Shown here one piece after another: positions 17,413-26,123 of a DNA stretch of 64,000 nucleotides (positions within the stretch are counted from its first letter, which is position 1; each line of letters begins with the position of its first letter). Location: NCBI GenBank assembly GCA_963702835.1, contig OY969762.1:1302001-1366000 (forward strand), in the 5' to 3' direction. A model generated the notes under the pieces. That model searched no databases, was not told the origin of the DNA, and worked only from the letters and a program-made list of their open reading frames with translations. This DNA comes from JAFGAV01 sp041479055 (GTDB lineage: Bacteria; Acidobacteriota; Aminicenantia; Aminicenantales; JAFGAV01). The position numbers were made by a program, and so were the translations under genes.

Positions 17413-19308
17413 TCACTCGCTAATTTTATTGAGCAGAAACAAAGCCTGAAGAAAACAGGCCGCCGCGTTGTCGTATTCGTTCCGGCCGATATAGGTCGTG
17501 GCCTGAGATTTGACCTGCTCGGCATAGGCCAGCATCCAGGGGTCGGCTTGACCGGCGGGGAGTCTCCGGACCTCCGCCTCCTGGTCGGCAACCATCTGCT
17601 GCAGAGCGCCGGTGCAGGCCTTATCCCCGTCGAAGCGCAGGCTCTGGCGATAAAGCTTCTCCAGGAGGGCGTACAGCGTCCGGGCTCCGGAAAAATCGCC
17701 CTTGACCAGGGCCTCATCGGCGTTCCTTTCTTCGTAGCGGGCCAGCCGGTAGAGCAGATTCTTTTCGTCCCTGCCCGATTTCTGGGCCAGGAGCCTGGCC
17801 TCCATCATCATCAACTGTGTGTCTTGAGCGTGCTGTCTATCGGCCACCTGGGCCATGAGTTTCTGCATCTCCAGCTGGCTTTCCTTGTTACTTTTATCAG
17901 CCGCCTCGGCTCTTCCCTCTTGGCGCAACTTTTTGGATTCCTTGAGCTTGTCCGAAGCCTTGCTCAAGGTTTCCAGGGCCGGGCTCTCTTGCGGCAGGAC
18001 ACGCTTAAGGGCCTCCAAAAATTTTTCCGGCTCGGAGATATCAGAAAGACCCTTCATCCCCAGGTATCTCTGGACTTCGCTCCCCAACCTGGCCAGGGGG
18101 CTGGGACCCTCCGCGGCCGGCTTTGGAGCGGTCGACAGTGAAACTTCAGGAAGGGTGAGGCTCCGCAGTTCAACGACTTTCGGGTTCTCCCGCCTGTTAT
18201 CCGGCGGAAATATGCGGCGCCAGAAAATGAAGGCCGCCGCGACGAGAGCAATTAAAATCAATGCCGAGAGCAGGATCTTTTTCATCCGGAACCTGACCGT
18301 AATTTCGCGGGAGGTTATCGGCTCGCGGCGAGTTGTACCTCTTTTTACGTGGGGCAGCCCCTGGGCGATCGAATTCAGATCAGCCTGGAGTTCTTCCGCG
18401 CTCTGATAGCGTTTGGCCCGGTCCTTGGCCAGGCATTTTAAAATCACTTCGGCCAGAGCCGGCGGAATATTGGGGTTGAGCTCCCGCGGATTCTGGGGGG
18501 GCTGGCTCCGGTGCTTGAGGGCTATACTCAACGGCGTCTCGCCTTCAAAGGGGACCTTCCCCGTCACCATTTCAAACAAGACGACGCCCAGGGCATAAAT
18601 ATCCGAGCGCGGGTCGACCTCCTTGAGCTCGGCCTGCTCGGGCGACATGTATTCGGGCGTGCCCATGATCGCCCCCGATCCGGTCAACCCTTCGGTTTCC
18701 AGAAAGCGGGCGATCCCGAAATCCATGATTCGTGCGTTGCCCTGCTTGTCGATCATGATGTTTTGGGGCTTTAAATCCCGGTGGACGACCCCCAGCCGGT
18801 GGGCTTCGGCCAACCCTTCACTCACCTGTTGGGCTAGGCTGACCGCCTTGGACGGCGTGATCTGGCCGGACCTCCGAATAAAGGCCTTCAAATCCTCCCC
18901 GGCCACAAACTCCATGGTGATGAAATGGGTGAAATCCTCTTCCCCGACATCGTACATCCGGCAGACGTAGCGGTGGGCGATCTTGCGGGCGATGCGGAGC
19001 TCGTTCTTAAAACGCTCAACAGCCTTTTCGCTGAGGCTGATTTCCGGCCTGATCAACTTCAAGGCCACGACCTCTTTAATTTTACGGTCATAGACCTTAT
19101 AGACTTTGCCCATTCCTCCCCGGCCCAATTCCTCGATGCTCTCGTAGCGGCCGGCCACCAGGCTTCCCCGGGAGAGCTCGGCGATAAAGGGCAGGATGGT
19201 CTTGGTGAGAGGGGGGTTGTCCTGCTCCCCCGGCGTCAGGGGGGTGGCGCATTTACGGCAGAAACGGCTGTCCTCCGTATTTTCTTCAAGACATTGAGGA
19301 CATTTCAT
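17413..19308 (-). CDS. Transmembrane Ser/Thr protein kinase with N-terminal zinc ribbon
   Basis: A 631-residue Hanks-type (PknB-like) kinase. Residues 3-20 form a zinc ribbon (CPQC...CRKC). The kinase domain spans about 54-318, with the glycine loop LGRGGMGKVY, Lys84 (VALK), HRDLKPQN at 176-183, DFG at 196-198 and GTPEYMSPEQ. All catalytic residues are present. One membrane segment (about 345-363, ILLSALILIALVAAAFIFW) is followed by a helical, charged C-terminal region outside the cytosol with TPR-like stretches. The target is unknown. It is monocistronic and convergent with the DHH-like gene. Confidence 0.92.
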   Translation of the reverse strand: MKCPQCLEENTEDSRFCRKCATPLTPGEQDNPPLTKTILPFIAELSRGSLVAGRYESIEELGRGGMGKVYKVYDRKIKEVVALKLIRPEISLSEKAVERFKNELRIARKIAHRYVCRMYDVGEEDFTHFITMEFVAGEDLKAFIRRSGQITPSKAVSLAQQVSEGLAEAHRLGVVHRDLKPQNIMIDKQGNARIMDFGIARFLETEGLTGSGAIMGTPEYMSPEQAELKEVDPRSDIYALGVVLFEMVTGKVPFEGETPLSIALKHRSQPPQNPRELNPNIPPALAEVILKCLAKDRAKRYQSAEELQADLNSIAQGLPHVKRGTTRREPITSREITVRFRMKKILLSALILIALVAAAFIFWRRIFPPDNRRENPKVVELRSLTLPEVSLSTAPKPAAEGPSPLARLGSEVQRYLGMKGLSDISEPEKFLEALKRVLPQESPALETLSKASDKLKESKKLRQEGRAEAADKSNKESQLEMQKLMAQVADRQHAQDTQLMMMEARLLAQKSGRDEKNLLYRLARYEERNADEALVKGDFSGARTLYALLEKLYRQSLRFDGDKACTGALQQMVADQEAEVRRLPAGQADPWMLAYAEQVKSQATTYIGRNEYDNAAACFLQALFLLNKISE

Positions 19309-19446
19309 CGGGCATCCGGAAAACTACATCTAACATGCCCTCTCCGGCCTTGTCAATTTTCAGGCGCATGGTCACACTCGCCCCTTTCCTCCGGTCGCTC
19401 GCCTGGCCGGAGGAGCGGCCGGCCGTTTGGCGGCCACCGTTATTGA

Positions 19447-20484
19447 CTAGAGAAGAGCGATATTTTTTTTCGAGCACTCGGCGATGGTTTCTTCAGGCCA
19501 GACGCTCGCCTGGACCTCGCCGATATGGGCCTTTTTCAATAAAAACATGCAGAGCCGAGATTGTCCGATGCCGCCTCCCAAAGACAGGGGGAGTTCCCCC
19601 CTAAGCAGTTTTTGGTGGAAAAAAAGGTTTTCTCGCTCCGATGTTCCCGTCAGCTTAAGCTGCCTGCGCAGGGCCTGCTCGTCCACCCGGATTCCCATCG
19701 AGGACATCTCCAAGGCTGTTTGTAATCCGGGATACCAGACCAGAATGTCTCCGTTCAGGCCGGGGCCTTTCTCTGTCGGTGTCGTCCAGTCGTCGTAGTC
19801 GGGGGCCCGGAGGTCGTGGGGCGGCCCGCCCTTCAAGGGGGCTCCGATCCCGATAACAAAAACGGCGCCGTGTTTCTCACAGACGACGTCTTCTCTTTGT
19901 CCGGGGCTTAACCTCGGGTATTTCTCCTCCAGCTCAAGGGCATGGAGGAAGATGATCTTCGGGGGAAGGGTCGGCGAGATTTCAGGATATAGACCGTGGA
20001 GGAATAGTTCCGTCTTTTTGAGAACAAGATAGATCTGGCGGACGATGTCTTGAAGGAAGGACAGACATCGCTCCTGGCGGGAAATGACCCGTTCCCAATC
20101 CCATTGGTCCACGTAGAGGGAATGCAGGTTGTCGAGGTCTTCATCCGGCCGAATGGCGTTCATGTCCGTGTAGATCCCCCGGCCATGTCCGACTTTCAGA
20201 GAGGCCAGCTTGATTCTCTTCCATTTGGCCAGGGATTGAACTACTTCCCCCCTGGTGTTGTTCATGTTTTTGATGGGAAAAGAAATCGGCCGTTCCAGAC
20301 CGCTCAGGTCATCATTGATTCCCATGCCCGCTTTGACGAACAGAGGGGCCGTAACCCTTCTCAGGTTTAATGCTTCGGCTAAAGCCGCTTCAAAAAAATC
20401 CTTGATCTGCTTGATCGCCCTTTCTGTTTCCTGGACATCCAGTACGGGGCGATAGTCCTTAGGCACCAGGCATTTCCGGTACAT
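19447..20484 (-). CDS. asnA: Aspartate--ammonia ligase
   Basis: A 345-residue enzyme making asparagine from aspartate, ammonia and ATP; it is a class II aaRS-like fold. Recognisable segments are VQETERAIKQIKDFFE, RVTAPLFVKAGMGINDDLSG, VVQSLAKWKR and, near the C-terminus, LPLSLGGGIGQSRLCMFLL. The length is typical of AsnA (about 330-350). AAGGAG precedes the ATG. It lies downstream of cysK-cysE on the same strand, separated by 156 bp containing a hairpin, so co-transcription is possible but not assured. Confidence 0.95.
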   Translation of the reverse strand: MYRKCLVPKDYRPVLDVQETERAIKQIKDFFEAALAEALNLRRVTAPLFVKAGMGINDDLSGLERPISFPIKNMNNTRGEVVQSLAKWKRIKLASLKVGHGRGIYTDMNAIRPDEDLDNLHSLYVDQWDWERVISRQERCLSFLQDIVRQIYLVLKKTELFLHGLYPEISPTLPPKIIFLHALELEEKYPRLSPGQREDVVCEKHGAVFVIGIGAPLKGGPPHDLRAPDYDDWTTPTEKGPGLNGDILVWYPGLQTALEMSSMGIRVDEQALRRQLKLTGTSERENLFFHQKLLRGELPLSLGGGIGQSRLCMFLLKKAHIGEVQASVWPEETIAECSKKNIALL

Positions 20485-20553
20485 TACTTTTCTCCTTTTT
20501 AGGAATAGGGATATGAAAATTAAAGAGACGGGAAATGGTTTAGAGAAAAGGTT

Positions 20554-20577
20554 ACTGGGCGGGTGGGTCCGCCCAGT
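20554..20577. terminator. GC-rich hairpin between cysE and asnA
   Basis: ACTGGGCGG (20554-20562) pairs perfectly with CCGCCCAGT (20569-20577). It lies after cysE and before asnA on the minus strand, followed by a weak T-stretch. It could be a terminator or an attenuator. Confidence 0.5.
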
Positions 20578-20640
20578 TCGGATTGGCTTTGGCGAAAATG
20601 GAGATAGCGGGAATCGCTTTTGTTTTACCCGCCATTTTCC

Positions 20641-21366
20641 TCATGGGGATATTATATGTGGTTTCTTTTTACTGTCAACCGCATTTCTCCTTTTTTCCGG
20701 CGTGTTCGCGCCGGCGGCGACGCGTTTCGGCTCCAGCGCTCGAAGACGTTCCTTGAGCTTCTCCTGCTCCTTTAGAACATGGCGGATGGCTTCGGCGATG
20801 GGGTCGGGGAGCTTCCCGTGCTCCAGGGCTTGAAGAGGACGCCGGTGATCCTCGACGATTCTTCCCGGAACGCCGACCACGGTCGCCCCGGAAGGAACGG
20901 ACTTGAGAACTACGGAATTCGAGCCGACCCGGACATTGTCCCCGATAGTGATAGCGCCCAAAATCACGGCCCCTGCTCCCAGGACCACGTTATTGCCGAC
21001 GGTGGGATGGCGTTTCCCTTTCATCAGGGAGGTCCCGCCCAGGACCGTTCCCTGGTATATCAGGACATCGGCCCCCACCTCGGCCGTTTCGCCGATGACG
21101 ACTCCCGCCCCGTGGTCGATGAAGAGACGTCTGCCGATTCTGGCCCCGGGGTGGATATCCACACCCGTCAGGAAGCGGCTGATCGTGCTGAGGAGCCTGG
21201 CCAGGAGGCGAAAGTGCCGTTTCCAGAGAAAATGAGCCAGGCGATGGAACCACATGGCCTGCATTCCCGGATAGCAAAGGACGATCTCCAAAGCGCTCCG
21301 GGCTGCCGGATCTTTGGCAAACACCGTCTGAATATCCTCTCTGAGTGTTCTCCACATAGGACTCAC
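20641..21366 (-). CDS. cysE: Serine O-acetyltransferase
   Basis: A 241-residue cytosolic enzyme that acetylates serine with acetyl-CoA, the first step of cysteine synthesis. The N-terminal helical part (TLREDIQTVFAKDPAARS) is followed by hexapeptide repeats of a left-handed beta helix: HPGARIGRRLFIDHGAGVVI, GETAEVGADVLIYQGTVLGG and GAGAVILGAITIGDNVRVG. The GTG start overlaps the cysK stop (GTGA) with AGGAG 4 bp upstream; an ATG three codons later is the alternative. The charged tail (about 210-241) is longer than in short SATs. It is coupled to cysK. Confidence 0.95.
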   Translation of the reverse strand: MSPMWRTLREDIQTVFAKDPAARSALEIVLCYPGMQAMWFHRLAHFLWKRHFRLLARLLSTISRFLTGVDIHPGARIGRRLFIDHGAGVVIGETAEVGADVLIYQGTVLGGTSLMKGKRHPTVGNNVVLGAGAVILGAITIGDNVRVGSNSVVLKSVPSGATVVGVPGRIVEDHRRPLQALEHGKLPDPIAEAIRHVLKEQEKLKERLRALEPKRVAAGANTPEKRRNAVDSKKKPHIISP

Positions 21367-22400
21367 CTTTCTCCTTCCGGCGCCTCACCGGGTTTTTCCT
21401 GCGGAGCGCTCTGGAAAAGCCAGGTGGAAAGGTAACGTTCGCCGGTATCCGGCAATATGACAACGATTAGCTTTCCTTCGTTTTCCCTTCGGCGGGCTAC
21501 TTCCACAGCCGCCCAGGCCGCCGCTCCCGAGGATATTCCCGCCAGGATTCCTTCTTCTTTGGCCAGCCTCCTGGCCGTGATCCCGGCATTTTCCGCGCTG
21601 ACCTGGATAACCTCATCGACCAGGTCCAATCGCAAAACCTCGGGGATGAAACCCGCGCCGATCCCCTGGATCTTATGGGGTCCCGGCTTGCCGCCGGCGA
21701 GAACCGAAGAGTCCTCCGGTTCTACGGCCACGACCCGGAAATCCGGCTTTCTCTTTTTGAGAACGTCGGCGACGCCGGTGATCGTCCCGCCCGTACCCAC
21801 TCCCGCCACAAAGATATCGATTTTCCCTTCCGTGTCCCTCCAGATCTCTTCGGCCGTAGTGAGGCGATGGATTTCCGGGTTGGCGGGATTTCTGAATTGC
21901 TGGAGCATGATGCGCCGCGGATTTTCGGCGACAAGATGCTCGGCCTTTTTCACCGCCCCGGCCATCCCCTCCACTCCCGGAGTCAAGACAAGCTCAGCCC
22001 CCAAAAAAGAAAGGAGCTGCCTCCGCTCCAGGGACATCGTATCGGGCATGGTCAGGACAAGCTTGTATCCTCTGACGGCGCACACGAAAGCCAGGGCCAG
22101 GCCCGTATTGCCGCTGGTGGGCTCCACGATCACCCTGTCCTTGCGGAGAAGGCCTTTTTCCTCGGCCTGGGCGATCATGGACAGGCCGATCCTGTCTTTG
22201 ACGCTGCCCAGGGGGTTGAAAAACTCGAGTTTGGCGGCGACCCGCGCGCCGGTTCCCGAAGCCAGCCGGTTTAGACGGACCAGGGGTGTATTCCCGATCA
22301 GCTCCGTGATATCCCGGGCGATGCCTCTATGGGAAGCAGAGGTCTTGAGCAACTGTGTTGGTCTATCGTCTTTTCTGACAAATATTTTTTTTAGGCTCAT
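21363..22400 (-). CDS. cysK: Cysteine synthase (O-acetylserine sulfhydrylase)
   Basis: A 345-residue PLP enzyme converting O-acetylserine and sulfide to cysteine. Motifs are ITELIGNTPLVRLNRL, the PLP lysine in GSVKDRIGLSMI, the substrate loop PTSGNTGLALAF, GTGGTITGVADVL, and KIQGIGAGFIPEVL for CysE binding. About 27 extra N-terminal residues precede the canonical start of the fold. TGAGGAG precedes the ATG. It is the first gene of cysK-cysE(-asnA). Confidence 0.95.
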   Translation of the reverse strand: MSLKKIFVRKDDRPTQLLKTSASHRGIARDITELIGNTPLVRLNRLASGTGARVAAKLEFFNPLGSVKDRIGLSMIAQAEEKGLLRKDRVIVEPTSGNTGLALAFVCAVRGYKLVLTMPDTMSLERRQLLSFLGAELVLTPGVEGMAGAVKKAEHLVAENPRRIMLQQFRNPANPEIHRLTTAEEIWRDTEGKIDIFVAGVGTGGTITGVADVLKKRKPDFRVVAVEPEDSSVLAGGKPGPHKIQGIGAGFIPEVLRLDLVDEVIQVSAENAGITARRLAKEEGILAGISSGAAAWAAVEVARRRENEGKLIVVILPDTGERYLSTWLFQSAPQEKPGEAPEGER

Positions 22401-22540
22401 TATTTTCTCCTCAGTGATTTTTTTCTCGACTGCCCTTGGATCGGATAGGCCAGGCCTTTGTGCGGTTTCAGATACCGCTAAGGCGGTCTTTTAGGGCTGT
22501 CCTTGAAAATAGTGCAGCTACAAAGATACTGGGTTGATTG

Positions 22541-22647
22541 GTAGCCCGAGCACAGGGTCGTTAAGCGCTGGGGTCAGCGGGCTCGGAGGGGGAAGTGTGT
22601 GTATCCCGGCACAGATTATTTCCGAGCTAACCCTGTGCTCGGGCTAC
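22541..22647. repeat. Long-range perfect inverted repeat
   Basis: GTAGCCCGAGCACAGGGT (22541-22558) is the exact reverse complement of 22630-22647, 71 bp apart, in the 354-bp gap between cysK and the cupin gene. It may be a small palindromic mobile element or a structured transcript. A smaller hairpin, ACCGC-TAA-GGCGGT, lies near 22475. No gene is seen in this gap. Confidence 0.7.
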
Positions 22648-22754
22648 ACATCATGCAACAAGCTCTTATCGGCGAATATTCGATAACGGTCAAGTCCATA
22701 ATGGTTGGAGTATATTCATCTTGCCTGTCGGAGTCAATCACTAAACTAACGCCT

Positions 22755-23132
22755 TCAGGCCTGAGGGTCTGTATCGAGAACTTCCTCATCTTCCGGCCGC
22801 CAGGCGGGGTCCACGATGCATAGAAAAATTAGTTCGGAGCGGCCTATGTTCTTGATGCGCTGTCGCGAATGGGGCGGGATGTAGATGGCCTGCCCTGGTC
22901 CGACCTCCCTCTTCTCCTCGTCAATGTGCATTTCACCCCGGCCTTCCAGGATGTAATAGACTTCAGAGGTCCGCAGGCGGTGGAGGCGGGTAATCTTGCC
23001 GGGGAGAACCTTGGCCCAGGCCAGGCTGTAGCGCAGGGCCAGGTCCTCCTTCAGGGGGTTGAGCAGCTCTCTGAGGACGGCCCTGTCGCCGGAGATGAAT
23101 TCCGCGCAATCCTTGAGATCTTTGACCCGCAT
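22755..23132 (-). CDS. Small single-domain cupin protein
   Basis: A 125-residue protein with a complete cupin core: LHRLRTSEVYYILEGRGEMHI (motif 1 with the H...E pattern), VGPGQAIYIPPHSRQRIKN and ELIFLCIVDPAW (motif 2). The conserved metal ligands appear present. Proteins of this type bind a metal and act as sensors or isomerases; the substrate is unknown. AGGAGG lies 7 bp before the ATG. It lies downstream of the MFS gene on the same strand with a 187-bp gap. Confidence 0.8.
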   Translation of the reverse strand: MRVKDLKDCAEFISGDRAVLRELLNPLKEDLALRYSLAWAKVLPGKITRLHRLRTSEVYYILEGRGEMHIDEEKREVGPGQAIYIPPHSRQRIKNIGRSELIFLCIVDPAWRPEDEEVLDTDPQA

Positions 23133-23319
23133 GGTCTAGCCTCCTTGGCAATTTTCGTAAAATATGGGGAGAGAGATCAGGTCGCCAGTCGCCACCTGCT
23201 TTTTCCCTTACTATTAACTCTCCCGACCTCCCTGAGCCATCAGGCTGGAGATCGACGGCGTCTCCCGAGAGGCCGGAGGGCGGGCCTAGCGCAAGAGCAG
23301 GCCGGCCAAGCCGGAGCGC

Positions 23320-24708
23320 TCAGCGGACCTTGCCGCGGGCCAGGGAGGCGAATACTCCCGCTCCGCACAGGCAGCCGAAAAGGAGGAAGGCCGTCCGCAG
23401 CCCTCCCAGGAAAGCGGCATGGTGCTCGGGGGTGATCCTTACCCGGCCCACGGAAAGGGCGATGACCAGGAGGGCCAGCCCCATGCTGAGCATCTGACCC
23501 GTGAGCCGCATGGTGGCCAGGGTGGCCGCGGCGATGCCCAGCTGGCGCTTGTCCACCGAGCTCATCACGGCGTTGGTGTTGGGCGAGGAGAACAGCCCAA
23601 AGCCCAGGCCGAGCAGGGCCAGGCAGCCGATGATGACGGCCAGGGTCGTGTTGGCCTGGAGGAGAACGAGCAAAATCAGGCCGGCCGCCGATATGGCCAT
23701 GCCCACCGAAGCCGGCAGCCGCGGCTCGATCTTATCGGAGAGCCATCCGGTCAGGGGCGAGACGACGGCCATGAGCACGGGCTGGGCCACCAGGACCAGC
23801 CCGGCCTGCCGTGGGCTCAGCCCCTTGATGTACTGCAGGTAAAGGCTGAGCAGGAAAGCAGCCGCGGTCGTGGCGCAGTAATTGATCAGAGCCGCCAAGT
23901 TGGAGAAAGCGAAGGTCGCGTTCCGTCGAAATAAATCCAGGTTCAGGACAGGGCATGGGATTCCCGACTCGACCCAGACCAGAAGCCCGCCCAGGGCCAG
24001 GCCGGCCAGGATAAGCCACAGGCCCAGGAGATTGGGCAGGAGGGAGAATCCGTACATCAAGGACACCAGCATCAACCCGAAGAGGACTGAGCCGATGGCG
24101 TCGAACGATTCACCGCGGGCCTCCCTCCACTCGCTTTTCACCAGAAGGAAGGCCAAGGCCATCAGGACCCAGGCCAGGCCGGCGTTGACCAGAAAAATGC
24201 TCCGCCAGCCGAAACCCTGAGTCAGCAGCCCTCCCAGGACCGGGCCGAGCGATAGGCCGGTATAGACGGTCGCCGTGTTGATGCCCAGGGCCGTTCCCCT
24301 CTCCCCCGGCGGATAGGCCGAAGTCAGGATGGCCGTGCCCGTGCCGAAGATCATTGAGCTGCCCAGGCCCTGCAGGACGCGGCCGGCAATGAGCATGGGT
24401 CCCGAAAGGGAGGCGGCCGATAGGAGCGAAGAAATCGTGAAAATGAAAACGCCCGTGTTGAAGATTTTCATTCGGCCGGAGATATCGGCCAGTCGGCCGA
24501 AGGGGACGAGAAAAATGGCCGCGGCCAGCAGGTAGGAAGTGGCCACCCAGCCCAGGGAGACAGCGTTCATGTTGAACTCTCGGCCGATGGCGGGCAGGGC
24601 GACATTGACGGCCGAGCCCATGAAAGGAGTCAAGAAAGAGGATAGGCTGGTGATGAAGAGGATAAGGCGTTTATCGACACGAGAAGTCGCCAATTCCTGT
24701 GGAATCAT
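23320..24708 (-). CDS. MFS drug exporter, DHA2 (14-TM, EmrB/QacA) family
   Basis: A 462-residue inner-membrane protein with about 14 hydrophobic segments. The DHA2 signatures SSFLTPFMGSAVNVALPAIG (TM1), WVATSYLLAAAIFLVPFGRL (TM2) with ADISGRMKI, and the motif C region GRVLQGLGSSMIFGTGTAIL (TM4-5) are present. It probably exports a small hydrophobic compound by proton antiport; the substrate is unknown. It is divergent from the AT-rich two-gene cassette, across a promoter region flanked by a 10-bp inverted repeat. Confidence 0.9.
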   Translation of the reverse strand: MIPQELATSRVDKRLILFITSLSSFLTPFMGSAVNVALPAIGREFNMNAVSLGWVATSYLLAAAIFLVPFGRLADISGRMKIFNTGVFIFTISSLLSAASLSGPMLIAGRVLQGLGSSMIFGTGTAILTSAYPPGERGTALGINTATVYTGLSLGPVLGGLLTQGFGWRSIFLVNAGLAWVLMALAFLLVKSEWREARGESFDAIGSVLFGLMLVSLMYGFSLLPNLLGLWLILAGLALGGLLVWVESGIPCPVLNLDLFRRNATFAFSNLAALINYCATTAAAFLLSLYLQYIKGLSPRQAGLVLVAQPVLMAVVSPLTGWLSDKIEPRLPASVGMAISAAGLILLVLLQANTTLAVIIGCLALLGLGFGLFSSPNTNAVMSSVDKRQLGIAAATLATMRLTGQMLSMGLALLVIALSVGRVRITPEHHAAFLGGLRTAFLLFGCLCGAGVFASLARGKVR

Positions 24709-24716
24709 TTTGGCGA

Positions 24717-24823
24717 GTATACAACAGCTTAATTATGGACACAATCTTATCTATACAGATATATAGCGTATTGATTTTGTTTTAATCCTAAATAACAAAG
24801 CAGAAATTATTATTGTTGTATAC
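24717..24823. repeat. 10-bp inverted repeat bracketing an AT-rich segment
   Basis: GTATACAACA (24717-24726) and TGTTGTATAC (24814-24823) are perfect reverse complements 87 bp apart around very AT-rich DNA, directly before the MFS start. They could be paired operator sites or the ends of a lost small element. Confidence 0.55.
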
Positions 24824-24852
24824 TACGACATATTTTATAAATATGATCAATT

Positions 24853-24928
24853 GGTCTGATCCAAACTCGGCTTGACAAGTGCTGTCAAGCGAAGTTCAAT
24901 AATCTCATCTAAATCAAGGAGGGGTATC
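24853..24928 (+). promoter_or_regulatory. Duplicated promoter/leader, copy 1
   Basis: This 76-bp segment is close to identical with 25587-25661. It contains TTGACA (24872-24877), a 17-bp spacer and TTCAAT (24895-24900), a palindrome CTTGACA-AGTGC-TGTCAAG over the -35, and the AAGGAGGGG ribosome binding site used by the GTG at 24929. Confidence 0.75.
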
Positions 24929-25573
24929 GTGATTATCGAACCATCGAATTTGGCTTCAAGCCGCAGGGAATTCCTCGCAGGGGCCTTATTGTGTTCCGGC
25001 TGTGGCCTACTCTCGGCTTCGAGCAGGCTTCAGAACAATTCCCAGAACAAGCCTGCCAAACACAAATTTCTTAACGACTCGGGCCTGACAATGAGAGAAG
25101 CCTTCAGGTTCGCATTCCTGTGGACTTACATCCCTATGATGCAGGCACTAGCTGCTCAAATCGGACAAGAAAAGCTCGTCGAGATGGTAAAAGAGGCCAC
25201 CGGTATTTACTGGGCTCAACAAACAAGAAGCTTCGCCCAGCGGCTTCAAAAAAAGGATCTTGACGCTTTCTTCAGCATGGACACACTTGAAACAACCATC
25301 GACAACGCGGAACACAGAAAACACTTCTGGTCACTCGCCATCACCACTCAGAGTATCGAAGACACGCCAAAATCATACGAAATGAAGGTGACCGAATGTC
25401 TCTGGGCTCAGACGTTCCGGGAAGCGAACGCAGGGGATATCGGCTTTGCCAGTATCTGCTATGGGGATGAAGCGATGGCCGCCGCCTTTGACCAGCGACT
25501 CAAATTTATACGAACAAAAGCGTTAATGAAAGGCGACGATTGCTGCCACTTCCGCTATGTCTGGGAAGGATAG
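24929..25573 (+). CDS. Tat-exported L-2-amino-thiazoline-4-carboxylic acid hydrolase-like protein
   Basis: A 214-residue protein. GTG 24929 is taken as the start because AAGGAGGGG precedes it; the ATG at 24872 falls in the -35 box. The N-terminus has the twin-arginine motif SRREFLAG (11-18) and a Cys in LLCSGC, which could be a lipidation site. The C-terminal half matches the ATC-hydrolase-like family: MKVTECLWAQTFRE, SICYGDEAMA and GDDCCHFRYVW, with conserved Cys/His/Asp. Whether it hydrolyses thiazolines is not shown; many members lack a known substrate. Its composition is AT-richer than the surrounding genes. Confidence 0.72.
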   Translation: MIIEPSNLASSRREFLAGALLCSGCGLLSASSRLQNNSQNKPAKHKFLNDSGLTMREAFRFAFLWTYIPMMQALAAQIGQEKLVEMVKEATGIYWAQQTRSFAQRLQKKDLDAFFSMDTLETTIDNAEHRKHFWSLAITTQSIEDTPKSYEMKVTECLWAQTFREANAGDIGFASICYGDEAMAAAFDQRLKFIRTKALMKGDDCCHFRYVWEG

Positions 25574-25586
25574 ATTATCTTGATGT

Positions 25587-25661
25587 GGTCTGACCAAAAC
25601 TCGGCTTGATAAGTAATGGCAAGTGAACTCCAATAATCTCATCAGAATCAAGGAGGGGTAA
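25587..25661 (+). promoter_or_regulatory. Duplicated promoter/leader, copy 2
   Basis: A direct repeat of 24853-24928. The boxes are TTGATA (25606-25611), a 17-bp spacer and TCCAAT (25629-25634), followed by the same AATCTCATC stretch and AAGGAGGGG before the ATG at 25662. The palindrome over the -35 is partly lost (CTTG...CAAG remains). Confidence 0.75.
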
Positions 25662-26123
25662 ATGAAGCGTATTGCTATTGCAGTCAGCGTGGTCGTCTTG
25701 GTCCTCGCCGTCGCCGTCCAGGCGCAAACTCTGGCACAGACAAAGAGCGGCGGCGTCGAACAGGAGCTGATTAAGCTGGAGAACGAGTGGGCTGACGCCT
25801 GGGTTAAGAGCGACGCCGCATTCTTTGACCGGATTATGGCAGATGACTATACGTGGACGTCCCCCTGGGGCTGGGTCGTTACCAAGGCCGACGACTTTGC
25901 ACTCGTAAAGTCTGGGGAGGACGTGATTACGTCCTGGGTGCTCTCTGAGATGAAGGTTCGCGTTTACGGAGACGCGGCGGTGGTCACTGGCTGCGACACG
26001 GTCAAAGAAACGTATAAAGGCAAGGATGTCAGTGGTCAATCTCGCTTCACGCATACTTGGGTCAAACTCGCCGGACAATGGCAGTGCGTAGCCGGGCATA
26101 GTTCGGAGATAGCCCAGGAATAG
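25662..26123 (+). CDS. Exported NTF2-like/DUF4440 protein
   Basis: A 153-residue protein with a cleavable signal peptide (about 1-22, IAVSVVVLVLAVAVQAQ). A single NTF2-like domain follows: ELIKLENEWADAWVKSDAAF, DRIMADDYTWTSPWG, VRVYGDAAVVTG and FTHTWVKLAGQWQCVAGHSS. This is the DUF4440/SnoaL-type pattern. Such proteins bind small hydrophobic ligands or act as enzymes; nothing here decides which. It shares its promoter sequence, but not its ancestry, with the gene upstream. Confidence 0.82.
   Translation: MKRIAIAVSVVVLVLAVAVQAQTLAQTKSGGVEQELIKLENEWADAWVKSDAAFFDRIMADDYTWTSPWGWVVTKADDFALVKSGEDVITSWVLSEMKVRVYGDAAVVTGCDTVKETYKGKDVSGQSRFTHTWVKLAGQWQCVAGHSSEIAQE

Noticed and set aside
24872..24928. 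ATG at 24872 as start of the ATC-hydrolase-like gene
   Set aside because: It coincides with the -35 box of the duplicated promoter; the GTG at 24929 has the ribosome binding site and begins the Tat signal.
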